A stretch of DNA of 64,000 nucleotides from Myxococcus sp. RHSTA-1-4 (GTDB lineage Bacteria; Myxococcota; Myxococcia; Myxococcales; Myxococcaceae), in contig NZ_JAIQDG010000017.1 in the NCBI RefSeq assembly GCF_020037125.1, forward strand, positions 170,569 to 234,568, written 5' to 3'. The position numbers and the translations under genes were made by a program. Shown here piece after piece: positions 33,511 through 42,553 of this stretch. Every line of letters starts with the position of its first letter. Within the stretch, counting starts at the first letter, position 1. Under the pieces are notes generated by a model. That model worked only from the letters and a program-made list of their open reading frames with translations, was not told the origin of the DNA and searched no databases.

Positions 33511-34632
33511 ATGAAGAGCAAGCAGATTCTCGTCACTGGCGGAGCGGGCTTCATCGGCTCACACCTGGCGGACCAGCTCATCGAGCGGGGGCACCGCGTG
33601 CGCGTGCTCGACTGCCTCCTGCCCCAGGTGCATGGCGAGTCCCGCGCGCGGCCGGAATACCTGAATCCAGAAGTGGAGCTGCAGGTCGGCGACGTGCGGG
33701 ACGCGAAGGCCGTGCGCCGTGCCCTGGAGGGCGTGGATGCCGTCTACCACTTCGCGGCGGCCGTCGGCGTCGGCCAGTCCATGTACGAGATTGCCCACTA
33801 CACCTCGGTGAACAACCTGGGCACCGCCGTGCTGCTCGAGGCCCTCATCCAGCGCCCGGTGAAGAAGCTCATCGTCGCCTCCAGCATGAGCGTCTATGGC
33901 GAGGGCCTGTTCCGCGCGCGTGACGGCAACCTCGTCCCCGGCACGGACCGGCCGCGCGAGCAGCTCCAGGCCAACCAGTGGGACGTGCTGGACGTGGACG
34001 GTCAGCCGCTGGTGCCCATTCCCACGCCGGAGACGAAGCCGCCCGCGCTCTCCTCTGTCTACGCGCTGTCCAAGTACGACCAGGAGCGGCTGTGCCTCAT
34101 CTTCGGCAAGGCCTACGACGTTCCCACGGTGGCGCTGCGCTTCTTCAACGTGTACGGGCCGCGCCAGGCGCTCTCCAACCCGTACACCGGCGTGCTGGCC
34201 ATCTTCGCCAGCCGGCTGATGAACGGCAACGCGCCCCTCATCTTCGAGGACGGCCTCCAGCAGCGCGACTTCGTCAGCGTGCATGACATCGCCATGGCGT
34301 GCCGGCTGGCGCTGGAGGTGCCCGAGGCCGCCGGCGGCGTCTTCAACATCGGCAGCGGGCGCGCCGTCACCGTACGCGAGGTGGCCGCCGCCATCGCGGA
34401 GGTCATGGGCAAGCCGCACATCCGCCCGGAAATCGCGGGCAAGTACCGCGTGGGCGACGTGCGCCACTGCTTCGCGGACATCTCCCTGGCGCGCAAGGTG
34501 CTGGGCTACGAGCCCCGGGTGGGCTTCCACCAGGGACTGTCTGAGCTGGCGGAGTGGCTGCGGGGCCAGGTGGCCACGGACCGCGTGGCCGAGGCGCGGG
34601 CGGAGCTGGAGGCTCGGGGGCTGACCGTATGA
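33511..34632 (+). CDS. NAD-dependent epimerase/dehydratase (nucleotide-sugar SDR)
   Basis: A 373-aa extended SDR, first gene of the glycan operon. The NAD motif is VTGGAGFIGSHLADQ, the Ser motif is ASSMSVYGEG, and the catalytic pair is YALSK (SVYALSKYDQE). FNVYGPRQALSNPYTGV resembles UDP-glucose/galactose 4-epimerase relatives and dTDP-sugar dehydratases. An insertion (about residues 130-175) separates the SSMSVYG and YALSK motifs more than usual. CGGAGGGGCA lies just before ATG 33511. Its stop overlaps the next start (ATGA). The exact sugar is not inferable. Confidence 0.85.
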   Translation: MKSKQILVTGGAGFIGSHLADQLIERGHRVRVLDCLLPQVHGESRARPEYLNPEVELQVGDVRDAKAVRRALEGVDAVYHFAAAVGVGQSMYEIAHYTSVNNLGTAVLLEALIQRPVKKLIVASSMSVYGEGLFRARDGNLVPGTDRPREQLQANQWDVLDVDGQPLVPIPTPETKPPALSSVYALSKYDQERLCLIFGKAYDVPTVALRFFNVYGPRQALSNPYTGVLAIFASRLMNGNAPLIFEDGLQQRDFVSVHDIAMACRLALEVPEAAGGVFNIGSGRAVTVREVAAAIAEVMGKPHIRPEIAGKYRVGDVRHCFADISLARKVLGYEPRVGFHQGLSELAEWLRGQVATDRVAEARAELEARGLTV

Positions 34633-36656
34633 CACGGACCAGGATGGGGTGCGGAACGGGACGCAGCGCGGGGCTCCGCACGTCGAGGGTGGGCCTCGTG
34701 CAGGACTTCACCCCGGGAGACCACGTCGCGGTGGAGTCGGCGCTGGCGGACCTCAAGGTGCTGGGCGTGCGCGAGCTGCGCACGCGCGTGTCCTGGGCCG
34801 AGGCCGTCACCCCGGAGGGCGCCCGGTGGTACCGCTGGCTGATGCGGCGGCTGTCCCAGGACGTGTGCGTGCTGCCCTGCCTCGTGGGGACGCCCTCGGG
34901 CGCGAAGGAGGATGCCCGGGCCTTCGGCGGGTTCGTGGAGCGGTTCCTCGCGGAGCACGGCCGCTTCGTGGACTGGGTGGAGCTGTGGGACGAGCCCCAG
35001 AGCCTCGCCTCCTATGACTGGAGGCTGGACCCGTCGTGGGAGACGTTCAGCGCGTTGGTGGCCGAGGGGGCCCGGCGCGTGCACGCGGCCGGCAAGCGGG
35101 TGGTGCTGGGCGGCATGAGCCCGGTGGACCCGCTGTGGTTGGACAGGGTGCTGGAGCGGCTGGACCCGGACGCGCTGGACGCGGTGGGCGTGCATGGCTG
35201 GCCGGACACGCATGACACGCCGTGGATGGGCTGGGATGCGTGGCTGGAGCCGGTGCGGGACGTGCTCGCCCGGCGCGGCTCTCGCGCGGAGGTGTGGATT
35301 ACGGCCGCGGGCTACTCCACGTGGCGCCACGGGGAGCGCCGGCAGGTGGCGGAGTTCCTCGACGCGGCCGCCGCGCCGGTGGCCCGCATGTACTGGGACG
35401 GCCTGTACGACGCGGGCTCGGTGGAGGACATCGTCGAGGAGGGCACCGACGAGCGTGACCTGTACCTGGGCCTGAAGCGGGCCGACGGCAGCGTGAAGCT
35501 CCTCTACCGCCTGTGGGCGGAGAGTGGCCTCGTGGGGCTGGCGGAGGGCTTCCGGCAGCTCGGCCACGCGCGAGCCGTGCGCCCGGAGCGGCAGGTGGTC
35601 GTCTTCGGCGGCGCGGGCTTCATCGGCTGCAACGTCGCCAGCTCGTATCTGGAGGAGGGCCGCCGCGTCCTCGTCTACGACAACCTCAGCCGGCCGGGCG
35701 TGGAGCAGAACCTGCGCTGGATGAAGGAGCGCCACGGCGACAGGCTGGACGTGGAGGTCGCGGACCTCCGCGACGCCGCCTCCGTGCGCCGCGCGGTGCG
35801 CCACGCGGGCGAGGTCTTCCACTTCGGCGCGCAGGTGGCCGTCACCACCAGCCTGGACGCGCCCACGCACGACTTCGAGGTCAACGCCCGCGGCACCTTC
35901 AACGTGCTGGAGGCGCTGCGCTCCATGGACACGCCCGCGCCGCTCGTCTTCACCTCGACGAACAAGGTGTATGGCGGGCTGCCCGGCCTGCGCTTCGTGG
36001 CGGGGGAGCGGCGCTATGAGCCGCTGGACCCGGACATCCGCGCCCAGGGCATCAGCGAGCGCTGCTCGCTGGACTTCGAGAGCCCCTACGGCTGCTCCAA
36101 GGGGACGGCCGACCAGTACGTGCTGGACTGGGCCCGCAGCTACGGCCTGCGCGCGACGGTGTTCCGCATGAGCTGCATCTACGGCCCGCGCCAGCTCGGC
36201 ACGGAGGACCAGGGCTGGGTGGCCCACTTCCTCATCCGCGCGCTGAAGGGGCAGCCGATTACCCTCTACGGCGACGGCATGCAGGTTCGCGACATCCTCT
36301 TCGTGGAGGACATGGTGCGTGCCTTCCGCCTCGCGCAGGCGAAGATGGACGCGGTCTCCGGCCGGGCCTTCAACATCGGCGGTGGCCCCACGCGGGCGGT
36401 GAGCCTGCTGGAGTTGCTGGAGCTCATCGAGGAGCTGGTGGGCCACAGGCCGGACGTGCGCCACGAGGCCTGGCGCACGGGAGACCAGCGCTACTACGTG
36501 TCCGACACGCGGAAGTTCCAGTCCGCCACCGGCTGGTCCCCGCAGGTGGGTGTGCGCGACGGCGTCACCCGGCTGCTGGGCTGGCTGGAGGAGATGCTGG
36601 AGGGCCGCCCCTCCGCGCCACGGGAGCCACTCGCACTTGAGACCTTCGCCGGATAG
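34629..36656 (+). CDS. Fusion: pseudo-glycoside hydrolase (TIM barrel) and CDP-paratose 2-epimerase-like SDR
   Basis: A 675-aa two-domain protein. Residues of about 20-300 look like a clan-A glycosidase barrel: VSWAEAVTPEGARWYRWLM, then VELWDEPQ with Glu122 as the acid/base position. The nucleophile position in the WITExGYS pattern is Ala226 (VWITAAGYST), so hydrolysis is unlikely. Residues 322-660 form an extended SDR with VVVFGGAGFIGCNVASSYLE, FTSTNKVYGG, YGCSK and RMSCIYGPRQLGTEDQGW, the pattern of CDP-paratose 2-epimerases (RfbE/Tyv type). The barrel may bind a glycan or act as scaffold. Overlaps the upstream epimerase by 4 bp. Confidence 0.82.
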   Translation: MTRTRMGCGTGRSAGLRTSRVGLVQDFTPGDHVAVESALADLKVLGVRELRTRVSWAEAVTPEGARWYRWLMRRLSQDVCVLPCLVGTPSGAKEDARAFGGFVERFLAEHGRFVDWVELWDEPQSLASYDWRLDPSWETFSALVAEGARRVHAAGKRVVLGGMSPVDPLWLDRVLERLDPDALDAVGVHGWPDTHDTPWMGWDAWLEPVRDVLARRGSRAEVWITAAGYSTWRHGERRQVAEFLDAAAAPVARMYWDGLYDAGSVEDIVEEGTDERDLYLGLKRADGSVKLLYRLWAESGLVGLAEGFRQLGHARAVRPERQVVVFGGAGFIGCNVASSYLEEGRRVLVYDNLSRPGVEQNLRWMKERHGDRLDVEVADLRDAASVRRAVRHAGEVFHFGAQVAVTTSLDAPTHDFEVNARGTFNVLEALRSMDTPAPLVFTSTNKVYGGLPGLRFVAGERRYEPLDPDIRAQGISERCSLDFESPYGCSKGTADQYVLDWARSYGLRATVFRMSCIYGPRQLGTEDQGWVAHFLIRALKGQPITLYGDGMQVRDILFVEDMVRAFRLAQAKMDAVSGRAFNIGGGPTRAVSLLELLELIEELVGHRPDVRHEAWRTGDQRYYVSDTRKFQSATGWSPQVGVRDGVTRLLGWLEEMLEGRPSAPREPLALETFAG

Positions 36657-37812
36657 TCCCGTCGCGCCGCGACGGGTGCTGATGACCGCCGACACCGTCG
36701 GAGGTGTCTGGACGTACGCGCTGGAACTGGCCCGCGCGCTCGCGCCGCATGGCGTGGAGGTGACGCTGGCCACCATGGGCGCGCCGCTCTCCGAGGCGCA
36801 GTGGGCCCAGGCGCGGGCCCTGCCGAACCTCGCGGTGGAGGAGTCCCGCTTCGCGCTCGAGTGGATGGATGACCCGTGGGACGACGTGCGGGCCGCGGGG
36901 GACTGGCTCCTCTCGCTGGAAGCACGGCTGTGCCCGGACGTGGTGCACCTCAACGGTTATGCGCACGGCGCGCTGCCCTGGGCGCGCGAGCCGCTGGTGG
37001 TGGGCCACTCGTGTGTCCTGTCCTGGTGGCGCGCGGTGAAGGGCGAGGACGCCCCCGAGCGCTACTCGCGCTATCACGACGCCGTCGCCGCCGGACTGCG
37101 CGCCGCGGGCCGGGTGGTGGCCCCGAGCGCGGCCATGCTGGAGTCTCTGCGCCTCCACTACGGGCCGCTGCCCGCCTCCGAGGTCATCTCCAACGCCCGG
37201 AACCCCGAGGAGTTCCCTCCGGGCGAGGCGCGAGAGCCCTTCATCCTCAGCGCGGGCCGGTTGTGGGACGAGGCGAAGAACGTGGCCGCGCTGGCGGCCG
37301 CCGCACCGCGCCTGGGCTGGCCGGTGAAGGTGGCGGGTGACGCGCGGCATCCCGCCGGGTGGAAGGTGGAGTCGCCCGACGTGGAGATGCTGGGGCTCCT
37401 GCCGCCCTCCGCGCTGGCGCGATGGATGGCGCGCGCGGCGGTGTACGCGCTGCCCGCCCGCTACGAGCCCTTCGGCCTGTCCGCGCTGGAGGCGGCCCTG
37501 TCCGGCTGCGCGCTGGTGCTGGGCGACATCCCCTCCCTGCGCGAGGTGTGGGGAGACGGCGCCGCCCTCTTCGTGCCGCCGGGGGACCTGGACGCGCTGG
37601 TGGAGGCCCTGGAGTCGCTGCGGCGCGACGAGCCGCTGCGCACCGGGCTTGCGTCGCGTGCCCGGGCCCGGGCCCTGACGTACACCCCGCGGCGCATGGC
37701 CGCGGGCTACCTCTCCGTCTACGCCGGGCTCATGGGGGGGCGAGGAGCGGCGCCCGTCCTCCGGCCCGGCGGCAGGGAGCAGCACCTTCGCTCAGAGAGT
37801 ACAACGCCATGA
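36637..37812 (+). CDS. Glycosyltransferase family 4
   Basis: A GT4, GT-B fold transferase of about 390 aa. Its start VLMTADTVGGVWTYALELAR is typical of this subgroup. The donor-binding half has FILSAGRLWDEAKNVAAL, the EPFGLSALE motif (E-x7-E) and GDIPSLREVWGDGALFVPPG-like sequence. The start is uncertain: TTG 36637 (overlapping the fusion gene by 20 bp, with GGGAG upstream) or ATG 36682, just before TADTVGG. Its stop overlaps the next start (ATGA). It likely adds a sugar to a cell-surface or storage glycan. Confidence 0.85.
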   Translation: MRPSPDSPVAPRRVLMTADTVGGVWTYALELARALAPHGVEVTLATMGAPLSEAQWAQARALPNLAVEESRFALEWMDDPWDDVRAAGDWLLSLEARLCPDVVHLNGYAHGALPWAREPLVVGHSCVLSWWRAVKGEDAPERYSRYHDAVAAGLRAAGRVVAPSAAMLESLRLHYGPLPASEVISNARNPEEFPPGEAREPFILSAGRLWDEAKNVAALAAAAPRLGWPVKVAGDARHPAGWKVESPDVEMLGLLPPSALARWMARAAVYALPARYEPFGLSALEAALSGCALVLGDIPSLREVWGDGAALFVPPGDLDALVEALESLRRDEPLRTGLASRARARALTYTPRRMAAGYLSVYAGLMGGRGAAPVLRPGGREQHLRSESTTP

Positions 37813-38948
37813 GAGCCGTCCTCTTCTGTCACTCCCTGCTGTCCGACTGGAACCACGGCAACGCGCACTTCCTGCGCGGCATCGTCACCGAGCTGGTCCA
37901 GCGCGGCCACGAGGTGCGCGTGTGGGAGCCGCGGGATGCGTGGAGCCTCCAGAACCTGCTGGCCGAGCCACGCGGGCAGGAGGCGCTGGACGCGGTGCGC
38001 ACCAGCTACCCGCGCGTGCGCCCGCTCCGGTATGACCTGGACTCGCTGGACCTGGACCGCGCGCTCGACGGCGCGGACGTGGTCATCGTCCACGAGTGGA
38101 GCACCCCGGAGCTGGTGCGGCGCGTGGGCGAGAGGCGTGCCCGGGGCGGCCGCTTCCGGCTGCTCTTCCACGACACGCACCACCGCAGCGTCACCGCGCC
38201 GCATGAGATGGCCCGGTACGACCTGACGCATTACGACGGGGTACTGGCCTTCGGCGACGTCATCCGCCGCCTGTACCTGGGCCGCGGCTGGACGCGCCGC
38301 GCCTGGACGTGGCACGAGTCCGCCGACACGCGCGTCTTCCGTCCGCTGCCCACGGTGGCCCAGGAGGAGGACCTGGTCTGGGTGGGCAACTGGGGCGATG
38401 ACGAGCGCACCGCGGAGCTGCATGAGTTCCTCCTGGGCCCGGTGAAGCGGCTCGGCCTGAAGGCCCGCGTCCACGGCGTGCGCTACCCCGGCGAGGCGAA
38501 GCGCGCCCTGGGCGACGCGGGCATCCGGTACGGCGGCTGGCTGCCCAACCCCGAGGCGCCACAGGCCTTCGCCCGTGCGCGCCTGACGGTGCACGTGCCG
38601 CGCCGGCCGTATGCCTCCGCGCTGCCGGGCATCCCGACCATCCGCGTCTTCGAGGCGCTCGCGTGCGGGATTCCCCTGGTGAGCGCCCCGTGGCAGGACG
38701 CCGAGGGGCTCTTCACCCCGGGCAGGGACTTCCTCGTCGCGCGAGACGGGGACGAGATGGAGCGCCACCTGCGCACGCTGCTGTCGGACGAGGACGCGCG
38801 CCGCGAGCTGGCGGGGCATGGCCGGCGCACCGTGCTGGCGCGCCACACCTGCGCGCACCGCGTGGACGAGCTTTTGGGCATCTGCCGCGAGCTGGGAGTC
38901 GACACCCGGGCGGCGCAACCGCGGGCACAGGAGAGGGTCACCGCATGA
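37809..38948 (+). CDS. CgeB-like glycosyltransferase, copy 1
   Basis: A 379-aa GT-B type protein. N-terminal VLFCHSLLSDWNHGNAHFLR and RGHEVRVWEPRDAWS resemble the CgeB/DUF3880 family first seen in spore maturation proteins. The C-terminal donor half shows PTIRVFEALACGIPLVSAPW, then EGLFTPGRDFLVA and RHTCAHRVDELL. The gene shares architecture with the two that follow. Four-bp overlaps on both sides show translational coupling. Acceptor and sugar are unknown. Confidence 0.8.
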   Translation: MRAVLFCHSLLSDWNHGNAHFLRGIVTELVQRGHEVRVWEPRDAWSLQNLLAEPRGQEALDAVRTSYPRVRPLRYDLDSLDLDRALDGADVVIVHEWSTPELVRRVGERRARGGRFRLLFHDTHHRSVTAPHEMARYDLTHYDGVLAFGDVIRRLYLGRGWTRRAWTWHESADTRVFRPLPTVAQEEDLVWVGNWGDDERTAELHEFLLGPVKRLGLKARVHGVRYPGEAKRALGDAGIRYGGWLPNPEAPQAFARARLTVHVPRRPYASALPGIPTIRVFEALACGIPLVSAPWQDAEGLFTPGRDFLVARDGDEMERHLRTLLSDEDARRELAGHGRRTVLARHTCAHRVDELLGICRELGVDTRAAQPRAQERVTA

Positions 38949-40063
38949 ACCAGGGGCTCCGCATCGCCTTCTTCGGCTCCAGTCTCGTCTCCGCGTACTG
39001 GAACGGGGCGGCCACCTACTACCGGGGCGTCATCCGCGCGCTCCACGCGAGGGGCCACCGCGTCACCTTCTACGAGCCGGACGCCTTCGAGCGCCAGCAG
39101 CACCGCGACATCCCCGACCCGGACTGGGCCCGCGTCGTCGTCTACTCCGCGGAGGGCACCGGCGCCCTGGAGCGCTGCCTGGAGGAGGCCCGCGGCTCGG
39201 ACGTGGTGGTGAAGGCCAGCGGCGTGGGTGTCTTCGACGCGCTGCTCGAGTCCCGCGTGCTGGAGTTGCAGGGGCCGCGCACCCAGGTGGTGTTCTGGGA
39301 CGTGGACGCGCCGGCCACGCTGGAGCGCGTGCAGCAGAACCCGGATGACGCCTTCCGCCCGCTCATCCCCCGGTATGACCGCGTGCTCACCTACGGCGGT
39401 GGCGACCCGGTGGTGCGCGCCTACGTGGCGCTGGGGGCCCGCGAGTGCGTGCCCATCTACAACGCGTTGGACTCCAGCACCCACCACCCGGTGCCGCGCG
39501 AGCCGCGCTTCGAGTGCGACCTGGCCTTCCTGGGCAACCGCCTGCCGGACCGCGAGGCGCGCGTGGAGGAGTTCTTCCTCCGGGCCGCGCGGCTCTACCC
39601 GGAGGGCCGCTTCCTCCTGGGCGGCAGCGGCTGGGGCGACAAGCGCCTGCCTTCCAACGTGAAGTACCTGGGGCACGTCTATACGGCGGACCACAACGCG
39701 CTGAACTGCACGCCCCGGGCGGTGCTCAACCTCAGCCGGGAGAGCATGGCGCGCTTCGGCTTCTCGCCGGCCACCCGCGTCTTCGAGGCGGCGGGCGCGG
39801 GCTCCTGCCTCATCACCGACGCGTGGGAAGGCCTCGAGCTGTTCCTGGAGCCCGGCCGCGAGGTGCTGGTGGCCAAGGACGGCGCAGGCGTGGCGGACCT
39901 GGTGCGCTCGCTGGACGCGGAGCGCGCGCGCGACATCGGCCAGGCGGCCCGGCGCCGCGTGCTGGCCGAGCACACCTACGCGCACCGCGCGGTGCAGGTG
40001 GAGCAGGTGCTGGGCCACCGCGCGCCGAAGCGGGCCAGGGCCTCGCTGGAGGGAGTGGCGTGA
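38945..40063 (+). CDS. CgeB-like glycosyltransferase, copy 2
   Basis: A 372-aa paralogue of its neighbours. N-terminus FFGSSLVSAYWNGAATYYRG and RGHRVTFYEPDAFERQQ; middle VFWDVDAPATLERVQ; C-terminal FSPATRVFEAAGAGSCLITD, GLELFLEPGREVLVA and AEHTYAHRAVQVE. The repeated WNG/HG and RVFEA...E-L-F-x-PG patterns define a CgeB-like GT. It overlaps copy 1 by 4 bp and copy 3 by one base (TGATG). Confidence 0.82.
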   Translation: MNQGLRIAFFGSSLVSAYWNGAATYYRGVIRALHARGHRVTFYEPDAFERQQHRDIPDPDWARVVVYSAEGTGALERCLEEARGSDVVVKASGVGVFDALLESRVLELQGPRTQVVFWDVDAPATLERVQQNPDDAFRPLIPRYDRVLTYGGGDPVVRAYVALGARECVPIYNALDSSTHHPVPREPRFECDLAFLGNRLPDREARVEEFFLRAARLYPEGRFLLGGSGWGDKRLPSNVKYLGHVYTADHNALNCTPRAVLNLSRESMARFGFSPATRVFEAAGAGSCLITDAWEGLELFLEPGREVLVAKDGAGVADLVRSLDAERARDIGQAARRRVLAEHTYAHRAVQVEQVLGHRAPKRARASLEGVA

Positions 40064-41175
40064 TGGAGCCCCAGCGCATGCGCATCGTCATCCTCGGCCT
40101 GTCCATCACCTCGTCCTGGGGCAATGGGCACGCCACCACCTTCCGCGGCCTGCTGCGCGAGCTGGTGCGCCGCGGGCACGACGTGCTCTTCCTGGAGCGG
40201 GACGTGCCCTGGTACGCGGCCAACCGCGACATGCCCCGGCCGCCCTGGGGCCGCACCGAGCTGTACGCCGACCTCGTCGACCTGCGCGCCCGCTTCACCG
40301 AGGACGTGCGCGACGCGGACCTCGTGGTGGTGGGCTCCTACGTCCCGCAGGGCGTGGAGGTGGGCCGCTGGGTGCAGTCCACCGTCCGGGGCATCCCGGC
40401 CTTCTATGACATCGACACGCCGGTGACGCTGGCGAAGCTGGCGCGGGGGGACTTCGAGTACCTCTCGCCGGACCTCGTCCCCGGCTACCGGCTGTACCTG
40501 TCCTTCACCGGCGGCCCCATGCTGCGGCGAATCGAGCGCGAGCTGGGCTCGCCCGCCGCCCGCCCGCTGTACTGCGGCGTGGACCCGGAGCTGTACCTGC
40601 CCCGGGAGTGCGCGCCGGGTTGGGATATGGGCTACCTGGGCACCTACAGCGCGGACCGGCAGCCCACGCTGGAGCGGCTGATGCTGGAGGCGGCGCGGGA
40701 GTGGGGGCGGGGGCGCTTCGTCGTCGCCGGTCCTCAGTACCCGAAGGAGGTCCGCTGGCCCTCCAACGTGGAGCGGGTGGAGCACCTGCCGCCGCCCGCG
40801 CACGCGGACTTCTACTGCGCCCAGCGCTTCACGCTGAACGTGACGCGCGCGGACATGGTGCTCGCGGGGTACTCGCCCAGCGTGCGGCTCTTCGAGGCCG
40901 CCGCGTGCGGGGTGCCCATCATCAGCGACGTGTGGAACGGGCTGGAGAGCGTCTTCGTGCCCGGCGAGGAAATCCTCCTGGCCCGTACGGCGAAGGACAC
41001 GCTGGGCTACCTCCGGGAGCTGACGGAGGAGGACCGGCGCGCCCTGGGCGCGAAGGCGCGGGCGCGGGTGCTGGCCGAGCACACGGCGGCCCACCGCGCC
41101 CTGGCGGTGGAGGAGTACGCGAGGGAGGCCAGCCGCGGCGGGGCCTCCAGGGACAGGGTCATCGTGCAGCGTTGA
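40063..41175 (+). CDS. CgeB-like glycosyltransferase, copy 3
   Basis: A 370-aa paralogue. Starts LGLSITSSWGNGHATTFRGL, RGHDVLFLERDVPWYAANRD; middle PAFYDIDTPVTLAKLARGD; C-terminal SPSVRLFEAAACGVPIISDV, GLESVFVPGEEILLA and AEHTAAHRALAVEE. The Asp-Ile-Asp-Thr-Pro segment matches the DVDAP of copy 2. The start is at TGATG 40063. Three consecutive related transferases imply a chain of similar linkages in one glycan. Confidence 0.82.
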   Translation: MEPQRMRIVILGLSITSSWGNGHATTFRGLLRELVRRGHDVLFLERDVPWYAANRDMPRPPWGRTELYADLVDLRARFTEDVRDADLVVVGSYVPQGVEVGRWVQSTVRGIPAFYDIDTPVTLAKLARGDFEYLSPDLVPGYRLYLSFTGGPMLRRIERELGSPAARPLYCGVDPELYLPRECAPGWDMGYLGTYSADRQPTLERLMLEAAREWGRGRFVVAGPQYPKEVRWPSNVERVEHLPPPAHADFYCAQRFTLNVTRADMVLAGYSPSVRLFEAAACGVPIISDVWNGLESVFVPGEEILLARTAKDTLGYLRELTEEDRRALGAKARARVLAEHTAAHRALAVEEYAREASRGGASRDRVIVQR

Positions 41176-41202
41176 GTGAGTGGGCAGGTATGGGGGTGGG
41201 CA

Positions 41203-42501
41203 ATGAAAATCGCGGTGGTGGGAACGGGGTACGTGGGGCTCGTGGCGGGGACCTGCTTCGCCGAGTCGGGGAATGAGGTCAGCTGCGTGGACGTGGACGA
41301 GCGGAAGGTCCACGCCCTCCAGGAGGGGAAGGTCCCCATCTATGAGCCGGGGCTGGAGGAGCTGCTGCACCGCAACTCCGCCGCGCGCCGGCTGCACTTC
41401 ACCACCGACCTGGGCAAGGCCGTGGCCTCCGCGCAGGTGGTCTTCATCGCCGTGGGCACACCCGAGGGGGAGAGCGGCGACGCCGACCTCCAGTACGTGC
41501 TGGCCGCCGCCGAGGGCATCGGCAGGGCCATGAGGCAGTACACGGTGGTGGTGGACAAGAGCACCGTGCCGGTGGGCACCGCGGACAAGGTGCGCGAGGT
41601 CATCTCCCGCGTGACGGACGTGGAGTTCGACGTCGTCTCCAACCCGGAGTTCCTCAAGGAGGGCGCGGCGCTGGAGGACTTCCTCAAGCCGGACCGCGTC
41701 GTCATCGGCACCTCGTCCGAGCGCGCCCGGAAGCTCATGGGCGAGCTGTACGCGCCCTTCGTCCGCACGGAGAACCCCATCCACTTCATGGACACGCGCT
41801 CGGCGGAGCTGACGAAGTACGCCGCCAACGCGATGCTGGCCACGCGCATCTCCTTCATGAACGACATCGCCGCGCTCTGCGAGAAGGTGGGCGCGGACGT
41901 GGAGTTCGTGCGCAAGGGGCTGGGCTCGGACAAGCGCATCGGCTACCCGTTCCTCCACCCCGGCTGTGGGTATGGCGGCTCCTGCTTCCCCAAGGACGTG
42001 AAGGCGCTGGTGGCCACCGCGCGCGAGTTCGGCCTGGAGCTGGATTTGCTGCGCGCCGTGGAGCGCACCAACGCGCGGCAGAAGCGCTCGCTGCTGTCCA
42101 AGGCGCTGAAGCACTACGGCGACGTGGCGGACCGCACGTTCGCGGTGTGGGGCCTGGCCTTCAAGCCGAAGACGGACGACATGCGCGAGGCCCCCGCGGT
42201 GGAGCTCATCGAGGGCCTTCTGGGCAAGGGCGCCCGGGTGCAGGTGCATGACCCGGTGGCCGCGAAGGTGGCGGAGCGCTACTTCGGCAACCGCGTGTTG
42301 TACGCGCCATCGGGCTACGCGGCGGCCGAAGGGGCGGAGGGCCTCTTCCTCGTCACGGAGTGGAACGAGTTCCGCCGGCCGGACCTGAAGCGGCTCAAGA
42401 GCCTGATGAAGGGGCACGTCATCTTCGACGGACGCAACATCTTCGACCCGGCGCGGGTGAAGGAAGAGGGCTTCACGTACTACGGCATCGGCCGCTCGTA
42501 G
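41203..42501 (+). CDS. UDP-glucose 6-dehydrogenase
   Basis: A 432-aa UDP-sugar dehydrogenase that oxidises UDP-glucose to UDP-glucuronate with two NAD. Visible are IAVVGTGYVGLVAGTCFAES, VGTPEGESGDADL, VDKSTVPVGTADKV, the loop SNPEFLKEGAALEDFLKPDR, KYAANAMLATRISFMND, and GCGYGGSCFPKDV with the catalytic Cys. GLAFKPKTDDMREAP follows. ATG 41203 after GGGGGTGGG; it lies 27 bp past the last transferase and closes the operon. Its product could be decarboxylated by the Uxs-like enzyme at 17.8 kb. Confidence 0.93.
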   Translation: MKIAVVGTGYVGLVAGTCFAESGNEVSCVDVDERKVHALQEGKVPIYEPGLEELLHRNSAARRLHFTTDLGKAVASAQVVFIAVGTPEGESGDADLQYVLAAAEGIGRAMRQYTVVVDKSTVPVGTADKVREVISRVTDVEFDVVSNPEFLKEGAALEDFLKPDRVVIGTSSERARKLMGELYAPFVRTENPIHFMDTRSAELTKYAANAMLATRISFMNDIAALCEKVGADVEFVRKGLGSDKRIGYPFLHPGCGYGGSCFPKDVKALVATAREFGLELDLLRAVERTNARQKRSLLSKALKHYGDVADRTFAVWGLAFKPKTDDMREAPAVELIEGLLGKGARVQVHDPVAAKVAERYFGNRVLYAPSGYAAAEGAEGLFLVTEWNEFRRPDLKRLKSLMKGHVIFDGRNIFDPARVKEEGFTYYGIGRS

Positions 42502-42553
42502 CGGTGCCGGCCCGGGCCCCCGTGGGGCGGCCGCCGCCCTCCCGCTCAGGGGC

